DNA of 47,500 nucleotides, from contig JAHBMJ010000444.1 in assembly GCA_018398765.1 (NCBI GenBank), positions 19,033 to 66,532 of the forward strand. The letters are read 5' to 3'. Under the pieces are notes generated by a model, which was not told the origin of the DNA, made no database searches, and was given only the letters and a program-made list of their open reading frames with translations. Below, piece after piece: positions 20,800-31,155 of this stretch. This stretch comes from Chromera velia. Taxonomy: Eukaryota; Sar; Chromeraceae. Both the position numbers and the translations under genes were made by a program. Within the stretch, counting starts at the first letter, position 1. The number at the start of each line of letters is the position of its first letter.

Positions 20800-23700
20800 T
20801 CCCGCCCCCGCCCCCCCTCTCTCTCCCTCCCCACTTCTCTTTCTCTTTTTCTGTCTCTCTCTCTCTCTCTGTCTCTCTCTCTCTCGTTCTTAGGTCTGAT
20901 GGAGAACTGCACCGTCCTAGTGTGTCTTCTTCCACTTCATCATATTCATTGCCCCCTTTCGTCCTTTTCTTCTCATTTCGCTTGACTAAATCATTCGCCT
21001 CATGATCTTCCTTCCCTTCAGCGCTTCCTGCCCCCTGTACGAGGCATCCAGCCTTCAGCATGCGCACTCACAAGTTTTGCGTGTGTGCGGCAAGGGAAGG
21101 GAAAGGTCCTGCGGGATGTATTCAGATGTTCTGATGGGTGACACCTGGCATCTGTCGCTGCACACGGCTGTGTCCATCCATCCATCCACCCGTGCATGCC
21201 TGCAGGACCTGGGCCTGAGGCAGCTTGTGCAGAGTCGGCAGAAGTTCTCACAATTTGCCCCCCCCCCTCTGGAGGTCCAGCAGACACTAGGACTGCTCCT
21301 AGTAAAGGAAGCAGAAGCGTGCAGGGAGCTGGAGTTCAAAAAGACCAACATGAGACAGAGAGCCGGATTTACTCCTCAAAGAGCATTCGACTTTTTGGAC
21401 TTTTTTCGGGAAGGCGTACTCACTTGCAGTCAGTCAACCAGCCGGGCACTCAGTCAGTCAGTCAGTCAGTCTGCCGGCCTCGATCACACGTGGAGTCTCC
21501 CTTTGGAGTTTCTCCTCCTGAAGTGATTTTTGTTCTTTTCTTTTTGTGCCGTCCTCTCTCTCATCATTTTGATTATGTGATGTGTCTCCTCTCTGCATCC
21601 GTCTTGGACTTGCTCTCTCTGAATTGCACCTCGGTACTATTTTTGCTGAAGACACTCACTCACCCACAGATTCTCTGAACTCACGGTCTGCCCGCCTCTC
21701 AATTCTGCCCATGCACTTGCAGACGGTGTGTACCAGATATGGTCGCAATACTGCCCCGACTTGACGAACTCCGATTTGAAGGCACTCTTCCGGAGATTTG
21801 ACAGGTCGGCTCTCTGGCTTCAAGGGAGGGCTATTTCAGTGTTACCATCTACACCTTTCCCTCCCTCCCTCCCTCCATGTTGTCGGGTTTTCCTTTTCTG
21901 TTTTTCTCTATCACTCTCCTGCTTGGTCTCTTTCTCGCAGAGGACCTGTTTATCTCCTTGTTGCGCCATTTTGATTCATCTGCTCCGTGTCTCAATAACT
22001 GGTTCACCTCTTGCCTTTTCCGTCTTTTGGTTTGTTGCACATCCTGTGGCCTTCCCTCATTCCCCGTTTCGCGAAAAAAAAGCTGATTCTCTCATGTTTT
22101 CTTCTTCCCTGCCTTTTGCTTTCTTTTTTCGGCTTCTACACAAATCGAACGAATGGTTTCCCCCTCCAATGCACACACACACGTGTGCTTTCTTTCATGT
22201 GTGCAGAGACCGTGACGGGGTGATTGCCTACGAGGAATTCCTCCGATCAGTAGAGGCGTGCCCTCATGCCGGGGTCCCTGCACTTCCTGGAACTGCTGCA
22301 GGGGCAGTGGGGGGCGCTATGGCGTTGCAGCCTGGGGTGGCAGGGGCCGTACCTGGGGCAGCAGGAGGGGTAGGAGTGGTCGGGGTTGGAGGGTCCCCGG
22401 CAACTGGTCCTGGTCCTGCTGCTGCAGGGGCAGGGCTCGGGGCCCCCCAGCCCTTCACAGGCGAGAGGGGAGGGAATGTGAAAGTCTACGTCGGCCAGCT
22501 TCGACTCAAGTACTTTGACCTTGGCCCAGTTGTGGGGAGGAAGTCAGTCGGCCTTCATGTGTGACGATGCATTCTTTCAAAAAATGAAGGATGGTTAACC
22601 GTGATTGTACAGAGTTTGTTTTGCGTCGGGGGGACATGCAGATCCGGGGGGCGGGGGGGAAGGGAAACATCAAGTGACAATCCAGGTAAGCAGGTTCGTC
22701 CTTCACTGTCACTGCATTGAAAGCAGGAGATGATCAATTGATAGAGAACGCGTTTGAATACAGTCAGTGCATGATGGTAAATCAGTGGAGAGTGAAATCC
22801 TCTCCACACACTCGGATCACCCACATGCACAGTATAAGGGCCCTTCTCTGGTTCTCTTGTGTGCACTGGACACGGAGATCTTCTCTTACGCATTCTTATG
22901 TGTTTCCTTCTGCTTTCTGCTTTCACTCTTGCCCCTCTCTTTGAAAATTCATCCGAGCAGCGCCGCTCATCTGTTCCTTCTCGCACACAACTGCGACCAC
23001 GAGTTGGAAGGAGTACCGGTAGATCCTGAGAAGCTGGACGGCACCTGGGCGCCTGTCAAACGTCGGCTGGTGGAGTCTGGTGACAATCCTTCTGGGACGC
23101 TCCCTGTGCTCTATGCAGAGGTGAGTGAGTGAGTGGTAGATCGATCGCCCTATTGCTTGGGAGGTCTGTGAACTGATAGAGAGACGAATGAAGGTTGTGG
23201 GTACCAGGAAAGAGAGCCCTGACATTCACTCACAGCTCAAATAAATGGTTGGAAACGTATCTATCTGCCTGCAGGGCCGGTGTTTGTCGGGATCCACGCC
23301 CATTCTCCGGTTCCTCGCGAAGAAGCTTGGCAAATATGGACTGGACTTGTGGAGGGACACAACAGCAGACGTTGTGGTCAGTACTGCGCTGAACGAGAGG
23401 TGAAAGAATCAAAATTTACACCTGCGCAGAAATTTATTTCCCTTTTTCACTCTTCTATTTGCTTACTTCACTTCTCTACTTCTCGGATACTTGTTTGTTC
23501 GCTAAGTGTCTGTGTTCCGTCTCATCTGTACAGCATAAAAAAGGAGAAGGGAATCGTGATTCAACCAGAAGAACAACATGAGGGGAAGGCATCGTGACGA
23601 CCGCGTACTCGATGCAAAACTCCATGAAGGTTCCATGGAGAGTTCTTTTCCCATTAGTAGCTTTTCGCATGATTCACTTGTCTCATCGTCACTCTCTCAA

Positions 23701-24961
23701 TTCTCAATTTGGTCCCACTTCATGCTTTTGGTCATTCTTAAAAGGTTGGGTGGGTTCTTCACTCATTCACTGTGGGGGGCAACTCCCCCTCGTTCCCTGC
23801 GCTCTCTCTGCGTGCAGTGTGACCGCACAGATGAATGGAGATCTGACATTCAGCAACACTTCGCACACCTCTTCTCACCCACAGTTGGAAAAAGCGATGC
23901 CTACACAGTCAGTGAGTAAGCACGCTGCCTGCCTGCTGCCGGTCTGGTTGTTTATCTGTTTGTTTGTCTGTTTGTCTGTCTGTCTGTCTCTCTGTCTGTC
24001 TGTCTGACTGTCTGTCTCTGATGAAGTAAAGGAGGGAGAAGAAAAAGCACACAGTCTGTCCGCCTTTCTCTCCGTCCGTCCGTGTGTCTGTCACTCTTGC
24101 ACACGATTTATTTCCCGCATGCCTTCCATTCCCCCTTTTTGCTTTCATCCCTGGCTTTGACCCTTCTGTCTGTTCGGAAGCAAAGCAGCAAGCCAACACA
24201 AAATGCTCCTGGCACGAGAGTGGAAGCAAAACCATGAGTGCCTCGAAGTCTCAAATGAAAACACAGATACTATTCTCACCATCAGAATGGCAATCATAAC
24301 AAAGGAGCTTCATCATCACATTCTCTTTTTGTGAGGGAATGAATGCAGTTGGGAGTCAGACAACGACACTACGACTGCCTTGAAGCCTGGCTATCCAAAA
24401 GCGGGCAGGACTTCTACACAGGAGCAGACGTCCACTACTGCGACTTCGCTGTCTGGGCCTGTCTCTGGGATGATCTCAAACTTCGGGGAACGAGCCTCAT
24501 AGAGGTGCATCCGCGTCTCCTGGTCAGTCCCTCTGCCTGTTTGCAGGGTGCTTGCTGAGAAATTCTTTTTTCTTGTCTTCTCCCAGGGACGTTCTTGCCT
24601 TTCCCTCTCGGTATCCGTCTGGGTCGCTCTGGTTTTCAGCCTCCCCGTACTCCAGTCTAGCTGTCTGTCTGTCTCTCTGTGGTGTCCGTCTTTCGGTTTG
24701 GGTGCGGCAGTAGTCTTCTTCTTCCAGTTGCGCTAATTTTCAGGCTCGTTGTCAGCATGTGCTGTGTGCCCGAGGACGGACTTCTGAGTCTCACTTTGTG
24801 GTATGACTCCGCTTTCGTGCCCTTTCCCTTTCTTCTCTCCCCCCTTCCCTGTCTGTTCTCAGAACCTGTACGCAAAGATCCGCAACCTTCCTGGCATAGA
24901 CGCCTGGGCGAGCAGCACTCACGTGAAGGGGGGAACAGGGAACGCCGCTGTGTTGCGATAG
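18366..24961 (+). CDS. EF-hand/glutathione S-transferase fusion protein
   Basis: Proposed exons: 18366-18437, 18910-19003, 19772-19890, a tentative 15-base exon 21022-21036, 21206-21428, 21723-21804, 22207-22542, 22961-23120, 23275-23376, 23818-23907, 24349-24522 and 24863-24961. They join in frame to 521 residues, ending TAG. Four EF-hands: a degenerate first (DRRSAGCISASD), a canonical second (DKDGDGEISPPE, residues 83-94), a degenerate third (around DFFREGVLTCNG) and a canonical fourth (DRDRDGVIAYEE, 201-212). A linker of about 75 residues, almost only Gly, Ala, Pro and Val, follows (218-292). The GST N-terminal fold comes next: LRLKYFDLG with candidate catalytic Tyr304, then TLPVLYAEGR with the cis-Pro, then STPILRFLAKKLG. 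The all-helical C-terminal half includes FYTGADVHYCDFAVW. GSTs conjugate glutathione to electrophiles; calcium control of this one is inference. The join of EF-hand 4, linker and GST start lies inside one exon (22207-22542), so fusion does not depend on gene prediction. Least certain are the first exon and the 19890-21206 junctions. Confidence 0.85.
20458..20850 (+). repeat. Three tandem copies of a 129-base CT-rich unit in an intron
   Basis: The segment beginning ttcccgcccccgcc recurs at about 20541, 20670 and 20799, a period of exactly 129 bases. Each unit includes a (CT)n run, ctatctat repeats and a C-rich block, and the copies look nearly identical. As 129 is divisible by three and no stop occurs, a long Ser/Leu/Pro frame appears, but it is pure repeat. 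The array sits in the intron between EF-hand 2 and the next EF-GST exon. Confidence 0.85.
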
Positions 24962-25636
24962 AGATCAACGGACCACAAAGAGAGAAAGAGGACAAAGGAG
25001 AAGGGAAAAGAAAAGAAATCTGAAGACAAAAAAGAAAAGAACTTTTCAAGGTTCATGGATGGGAATCTGGCCACTCCGACAGAACATTTCGCACACGCCT
25101 TTCACCTACTTTCTTCTCCAACCCTCCCTCCCAGCCTCCTCTTTCCTTTGCGAAACAGGCCTCCAAGAAGCTTCTTCCCCCTTGTGTACACAATTAAAAA
25201 CACACCCTCTCATCGCAAGTTGCACAGACAAGAGACTGTTCTTCGCAAAAACTTTCCTTCGGCATGCTTCTTTTGGCAACAATGTTGAATATTTTGCATT
25301 TAGAAAATCGCATTTGATTCACCTCGTTTGTGTATGATTTTTTGCACTTAGACTCTTAGATGGCCGCTTCTTGAACTGCCAGTGCATGCATGACTTCACA
25401 CTTCTACTGAATGGAAGAAAGCGGCATGTAAAAAAATCAGACAACAAAAAATTCATGACCATGCACCTAGCCATGCACTTTGGACGTACTAAATTTTACT
25501 GGAATTTTCTAAGTTATAGTCTAGGTTGTAGTACTATTATACGACTTCTAATGCATCTGTTTGTATATGTATACAACGTATATAGGTTTAAGTATACTAG
25601 AGTAAATATGTCTTGAATAAATTACAATGTACAAGT

Positions 25637-25880
25637 CTAGGCGTCGGCTAAAGAAAAAAAAAAAGAAAAAAAATAAGTGATCAGAGGAGATTTTTTTGTT
25701 TCTTTTTTTTTTTTCCTTTTTTACCCCCAACAACACTTAACAACAGTTGTGTAACACATGAACAACACCTGTGCAACACTTGAACAACAGTTGTTTGACT
25801 GAAAAAGAAAAAAAGAAAAAAAAAAGTAAAGGGTTAAATTTGGGAGAATTTTTTTTTTTTTCTTTAGCTGACGCCTAAGC
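25637..25880. mobile_element. MITE-like element with terminal inverted repeats
   Basis: The left end reads ctaggcgtcggctaaagaaa, and the right end, on the other strand, reads cttaggcgtcagctaaagaa: about 20 bases of inverted repeat with one substitution and a one-base length difference. The hexamer acaagt flanks both ends (25631-25636 and 25881-25886) and could be a target-site duplication. The 244-base interior has A- and T-rich arms and a central ACAAC-motif cluster, with no coding capacity. The superfamily cannot be assigned from this single copy. Confidence 0.5.
25728..25800 (+). repeat. Cluster of AACAACA(C/G)TTG-type short repeats
   Basis: Several imperfect copies of a 10-14 base motif (acaacactt, acaacagttgtg, acaacacctgtg, acaacagttgtt) follow one another with spacing of about 12-24 bases. 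The motif is partly self-complementary. A reverse-oriented copy (gaacaactgttgttcaag) occurs at about 26872-26889, and looser versions at about 1887-1915 and 25885-25915. Confidence 0.6.
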
Positions 25881-26282
25881 ACAAGTGTTGCTGAGTGTTG
25901 TAATACCGTTGTTCAGGGTTAAAAAGTAAAAAAGAAAAAAAAAAGATCTCCCCCGATCATACTGGCATATTTTTTTATTTTTAGCCAACGCTTACTAGGT
26001 ACGTGTTATACAATGCTCTAGACAATGCTAAATTAGATCTAATAGAATGCTTCCTACTAGAATTCCGAAGACAGAGGTGGTACTTAACGAAGGCTGATTC
26101 GATTTTTTCTAGTATTTTTTCAACTGAATGCGTCTATGGAATCGATGTCAGAATCACAGTCAGACTCTATAAGTTAGACTTAGAAACACTCAGCTAAATT
26201 AGCAGCCATATTGATATGACGGTTTGTATTCGTGCACCTAGCCGTACGTTCATCTCTAAATACGTACACACGCCGAGCGTTC

Positions 26283-26545
26283 ATTGACTGTAGTGTTGTA
26301 CCTCGTGACGCCATCCCACCATCACTAGTACCGTTGCTGTTCAAATTTTGGTCATTCTCGCATATATGTGTGCCACCTTACGCCGTCTTTGCTTGAAAAT
26401 TGTTTTAATCGCCCCGGTGCCACTAATGCTCGCACCAGTAGTACATTAAATGACACGTTATGTCTATCTGGCCCTGGAACGCTCAGGAAAGCTTGTTTTC
26501 ATGTTTGCACGGGGACCAGTCACACGGCAGTCAGATTCAATATCC
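26283..26545 (+). repeat. Dispersed repeat, copy A
   Basis: Matches 27294-27515 in the same orientation. Shared blocks include tgacgccatccca, ttggtcatt, tttgcttgaaaattgtt or its close variant, atgacacgt, tctagccct or tctggccct, and ggggaccagtcac or ggggaccggtcac. Many differences are C/T or G/A transitions. No coding frame is conserved. I do not recognise the family. Confidence 0.7.
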
Positions 26546-27293
26546 GCTGAGATCGTTTGTCGCTGAGATCAGTGCAGTCATGAATTATTTTGTCATCTGT
26601 CAGTATCGCTAGCAATCGCTAGAAGAAGTAATAGTTCAGCTTCAAACTATCAATCTTGCGACTCTACGATGCTCTACGAAGTGCTAGTCTCGCTGCTAGA
26701 CGAACTGCAAAGGATTTATCTACATCTAATCTTTTAGCTGACTGAAAGTTTCAGACTAAGCTAGAGTCTAGGCAGGTCTAGGCCCTGCATTACATAAAAA
26801 AAAATAAAAGATCGGAAAAACTTTTTTTAAAATACATTTTTTATTTATTTATCATGGTAGTCAACAGGCGAACAACTGTTGTTCAAGTAGTATTGCAAAA
26901 GTGTTGCATGAGATGTTGCATGAAAAGTAAATGTTTTTTGGTTAATAGTAAAATAAATAAAAATAAAAAAAAGAAAAAAAAAGATCGGGAACTTTTTCCT
27001 CACATTTTTTTTTAATTTTTTTATTTATGCATGGAGTGCAGAGCCTATAGTCAATCAATCAAGCAATCAGTCCTGAACATCTGATGATGATGATAAGCTA
27101 AATCTAGAGCTGAATATACAGAACGTTCGATAACGTATCATATTTATAGTCATATATTTCACTTTTTTACTCTAATCTAAGCAATCTTTAATTAATCTGC
27201 AAAGCTTCTTTTTCATCTCCGTAAGATATGCAAAGAGGTGAATAATAATATAGATAATTCATATACCAGCCTATAAAGTTAGGTTCAGGGAGG

Positions 27294-27515
27294 TCACTGT
27301 AGTGTCCTACCTCATGACGCCATCCCACTATGCATCGCTAGCACCGTCGCCGTTCAAAGTTTGGTCATTGTCGCATGCGCGCCGCCTTTGTTTGAAAATT
27401 GTTAGCTTCGATCGCCTGCCACCAGTAGCATATTGAATGACACGTCATGTCTGTCTAGCCCTAGAAAGCTTGTCTTCGCGTTCCGACGGGGACCGGTCAC
27501 TCGGCGGTCGATATT
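27294..27515 (+). repeat. Dispersed repeat, copy B
   Basis: Partner of 26283-26545, about 1 kb downstream. This copy is shorter and keeps more CG dinucleotides (for example gcatgcgcgccg where copy A has gcatatatgtgtg), so it is probably closer to the ancestral sequence. Function unknown. Confidence 0.7.
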
Positions 27516-30500
27516 AAAGTAGATTAAAAATGATTAAAAAATTGAAATAAATATGTATACTGACTAGTACACGCATACTGATAGAGACTAGGATTCGACA
27601 TGTTTTTGTCCTCCTTCTTCCTTTTTATAATCATGAACGTTTTCCTATTCAAAAACGAAAAAAAGATAGGGTAGGACAGAGACTACTAGTAAAACAAAGA
27701 GAAACTACAAGAGAAATAACTAGAGAAATAAGTTGTAATTGTAAACTTAATTATGCTTATACGGTTATATCTAAGGTTATATACCTATATCTAAAATTAT
27801 ACCTAAGATTATAGTATCATAATACAAATAAAGACTGAATGAGAGAAAAATCTATTTAATGGAAAGCACAATGCATAGATGGATTTTGAAATGATGAAAT
27901 CAATTGAATGAAACGATTTAATGCATGTATACTAAGGTGGCAACCCGCTTTCTGAGCCTGTCTCCACGGAGAAAGTTGCTTGACTGCAAAGCCACAGAGG
28001 AATGGGCCGGGTTCAAACGGTGTTGTCCTCATGTGCACGACGGCAATCGATCATGTGCTTGACTTTTGATCGATTGTGACCGTTCATAATCTTATCAATC
28101 GATCGACTCCGATCAAGATCAGTCTACCCAATCAATAGCCAGTTCTGTTGTCAGACCACATCTCAAAAATACAGACGGGCCAACAGAAGACAGACGGGGT
28201 AAGTGCACCTGTGTGTCAGAATTGGTGTACGCTGTACGTTCGACTGCACAGATGCATGCATGCATGAGTCGCACAAAGCCTGGCTTCATGCAGACCTGCC
28301 CGCCTTCATGGATCGATGCATGCGAGCGAGTAGACTGATGGAGGAACGAACGCACCATTTCCTCTCTGATGGCCGTCAGTCAGCAAGAGGCCAGCGGTTG
28401 GTTTTCTGTTTCTGCTCTGTCTTCTTGTGTCCACCAGCAGCTGGAAGGATCGAAAGACAGAATGGATGAATGAAGAACGAATTCGCGAATCTGTTCGACC
28501 AATCGATCGAGATCGAAAAGGGAGACTCAAGGGAGGTATGCAAACAAACAAACAAATACACACAGATACAGACAGAGAGAGAGTGGAGGAGTCGATTCCT
28601 GTCAAATTGCTCCTGCCTGCACAAATAGAGTGAGTGACGCAAAATAAAATGGACTCGTGAGAAAAAGAAAACAAAGACGAGGAAGGAGAGACGGGCTGTG
28701 TGAGAGCACCCATCTCACCTGAATTCCTTTTCTCCCAACCCGTGCCAGGCTACCATATGGATGGATGGAAAGGACGATTGATTGTCGCATTCATCGGGTT
28801 TCTCGCCAACGACACAACATTCGATCTCGCGGTCGGTCCATGCACCCATTCGCTTCCCTCTCTGCATCCACCCACCCACCCTCCCGTGGGTGTCTAGTTC
28901 AGTCCAAAAAATCGTTGACGGCTCCCAGCTCGAGGGAAGGGCCTCCCTCTTGGACCCCCCCTCCGTCAATCCGTCCCCCCGTCCTTCTTTCCCTCCCTCT
29001 TTCTTGTTTGTTGCACCGGGACGGATCCATAAATAGGCAGGATGGATGGATAAGAGAAGAAGAAGTAGAAGAAGAAGAAAGAGCGACAACAAGAGGACAA
29101 AAAGAAATGAAGTGTGCATGCACAAACAATTAATTTGTCACGACTAAAGGGAGAAAGAGGTAGAGGTCGAGCCAGGGCAGCACCCGCGTCACCTCAACAT
29201 CATCCAAACATTACCACGCAAACACAGACCATGCATGCATAGGAAAGAGCTTCGCCTCTCTTTCTCTCTCCGCAGCCAGAACTATTACCATGAATGAGGG
29301 AGGTAGGGCAAGACAAGGGGGTCTCGGTTGAAGCCGGCCTTTCTGTCTTCTCTTCTGCTTTTCCTTTTTGAGGGCAGACACGTGTACGTTGATCATTTCT
29401 TGTCTCATCTCTCCTTCCTGCTCTGATCTCACTATTGAACTAATTCACTTTTCCATCGGTCTATTCCATTGTTTCTTCCCCCTCTTTACCAGCGCATCGG
29501 CCGGCCTTCATCCTCTCTCAAGACGTGGAACGAAGAAAGGAAGGAAGAAAGACCAGAGAGAACGCAATCGTTCAAAATCGTGTACCGCTTTTGCTGCAAG
29601 GTTCTCTCCTGTTAATTCTTCATGCATGACTTTCCTCATCTAATTCATTCTCTGCATGCATGTCTCTGCCTGCCTGCCGACACTCACCACACGACACGAT
29701 GAGTTGTTGACCCATTCATTCAAAGAGAGAGAATGCTAGAATGAATGAATGAATGATTCAATGACTGATCAGTTTTGCAGCCTGCCACTCACTCTCGAGT
29801 TGAGGCTGCATGAGGAACGCAAAGCCTTCCTTGGGAGGGAGGTCTTGTCTTATTGTGCGCCCTCAACCAGTCAGACTGCGAAACCACAAGTAGAACGAAA
29901 GAACGAGCATGGCAACTTTCTCTCTGTCTCTACCTCTCTTTCTCAGACACCAACCGTATGCTTCTACCGTTCCATCATCAACCTGATCGACTCGAGACTG
30001 ACTGATCTTTCTTTCCGTTTTTTTCTTTTTGTCGGTGATTTGTTGCTTGTGATCCGACAAACACTCCCTCCTCTCCTCACTCACTCACAGTTTGACTTTT
30101 TTTCGTTCTGTCGTCTTGATCATGAAGAGGTCTCTCAGACTCTTGAGGGAGACCCTGCAGGCTTTCAGACCCTTTTGTAAGTCCCCAGGTCTTGTGAGTC
30201 ATTCCTGCAGTCTCCCTTATTCTGCATCCAGCCCCGGCAGGCCCGAAAGGCAGATCTATCGATCATTTGATTGGCAGACGGACAAAAACAAACAAATAAA
30301 GCAAGCGCACACACAGACAGACAAAGAAGCCAAAGAAAGACCCCCCAACACGACCTGTCCCTCCCAGCATTCCTAAGCAGCTCTTCCCCCATGGGCAAAC
30401 CCTTCTTTCTCCCTTTCCTTTTCTTTCCTTCCCTTTCTTGTCTGCAAAGCAAACCAAGTCTGGAACGGAAATGAAACGAAGGATCGAATCAGGCTTTCTC

Positions 30501-31155
30501 ATCTCATTTGAGTCATCGCCCATCAGTCGGTCAGTACTGATCTGCACTGCGCGCTTGGCCGTCTCATCAAGACCTCAACATTCGAGAGCGAATTTCTTCT
30601 TTGACCGACTGGAGCAGAGATGGAGCGTTACGTTTTTCTTGTCTATGGCGCAAACTGTGGGGAACTGACGGCGAGCATCTTTCTTTCTCCCACTCTTTAT
30701 TTTTTCTTTGTGCCTGTCGGTGTTCTTCTCCCCCTTTCCCCCCCCCACCTTCTTAATCTCTGTCCCCGGACCGATCAGATCAATTTATCTAAAGACAAAG
30801 AGGGACGCCAGAGAGATCAAATTTGAAAGAGCGCAGCCAAATCAATCAATCAATCCGATCCGTACAGGACCATCAAACAGAAGAAGAAGAAGAAATGAAT
30901 GCAGATGGCGCGAAACACATCGGGACGGCACGACCAGACAGACGCACACCCTCTCTGTGAATCAACATTCCCGAAAGGAGAGGAGAGAGGGAGAACGAAA
31001 GGTCGAAGGAAGAAAGAAAGACAGAAAGGACGAGAGAGAGAAGAAAGATCATGTTTAAATTAAAGAGGGAAGGAGCAATATCCATCCGTCAGCAGAGACA
31101 TTTATTCATGAATCATTTGCAATGAATCAGCTTCTGTCACTCTCTCTGCGCTCTT

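Larger units (their letters stand above)
24962..31155. other. Repeat-rich intergenic region between convergent genes
   Basis: No gene recognised between the ends of the EF-GST gene (plus) and the TMEM131-like gene (minus). From about 25300 to 27950 the DNA is AT-rich and holds the MITE-like element, ACAAC-motif clusters and two copies of a roughly 230-base repeat, listed separately. From about 27950 to 31155 composition returns to the intron-like type with ATGGATGGA, GAATGAAT and pyrimidine repeats; overlapping short frames on both strands show no domain. Untranslated 3' regions of both genes should lie at the edges. Confidence 0.55.

Noticed and set aside
20458-20850. CRISPR-like array
   Set aside because: The units are contiguous tandem microsatellite DNA with no unique spacers, in an intron of a eukaryotic gene.
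20300-20893. A 197-codon Ser/Leu/Pro frame
   Set aside because: It is the translation of three 129-base CT-rich repeat units within an intron.
28700-31100. Exons of an additional gene between the convergent genes
   Set aside because: Several short frames start with Met on both strands, but none shows a recognisable domain or in-phase neighbours; composition is intron-like.
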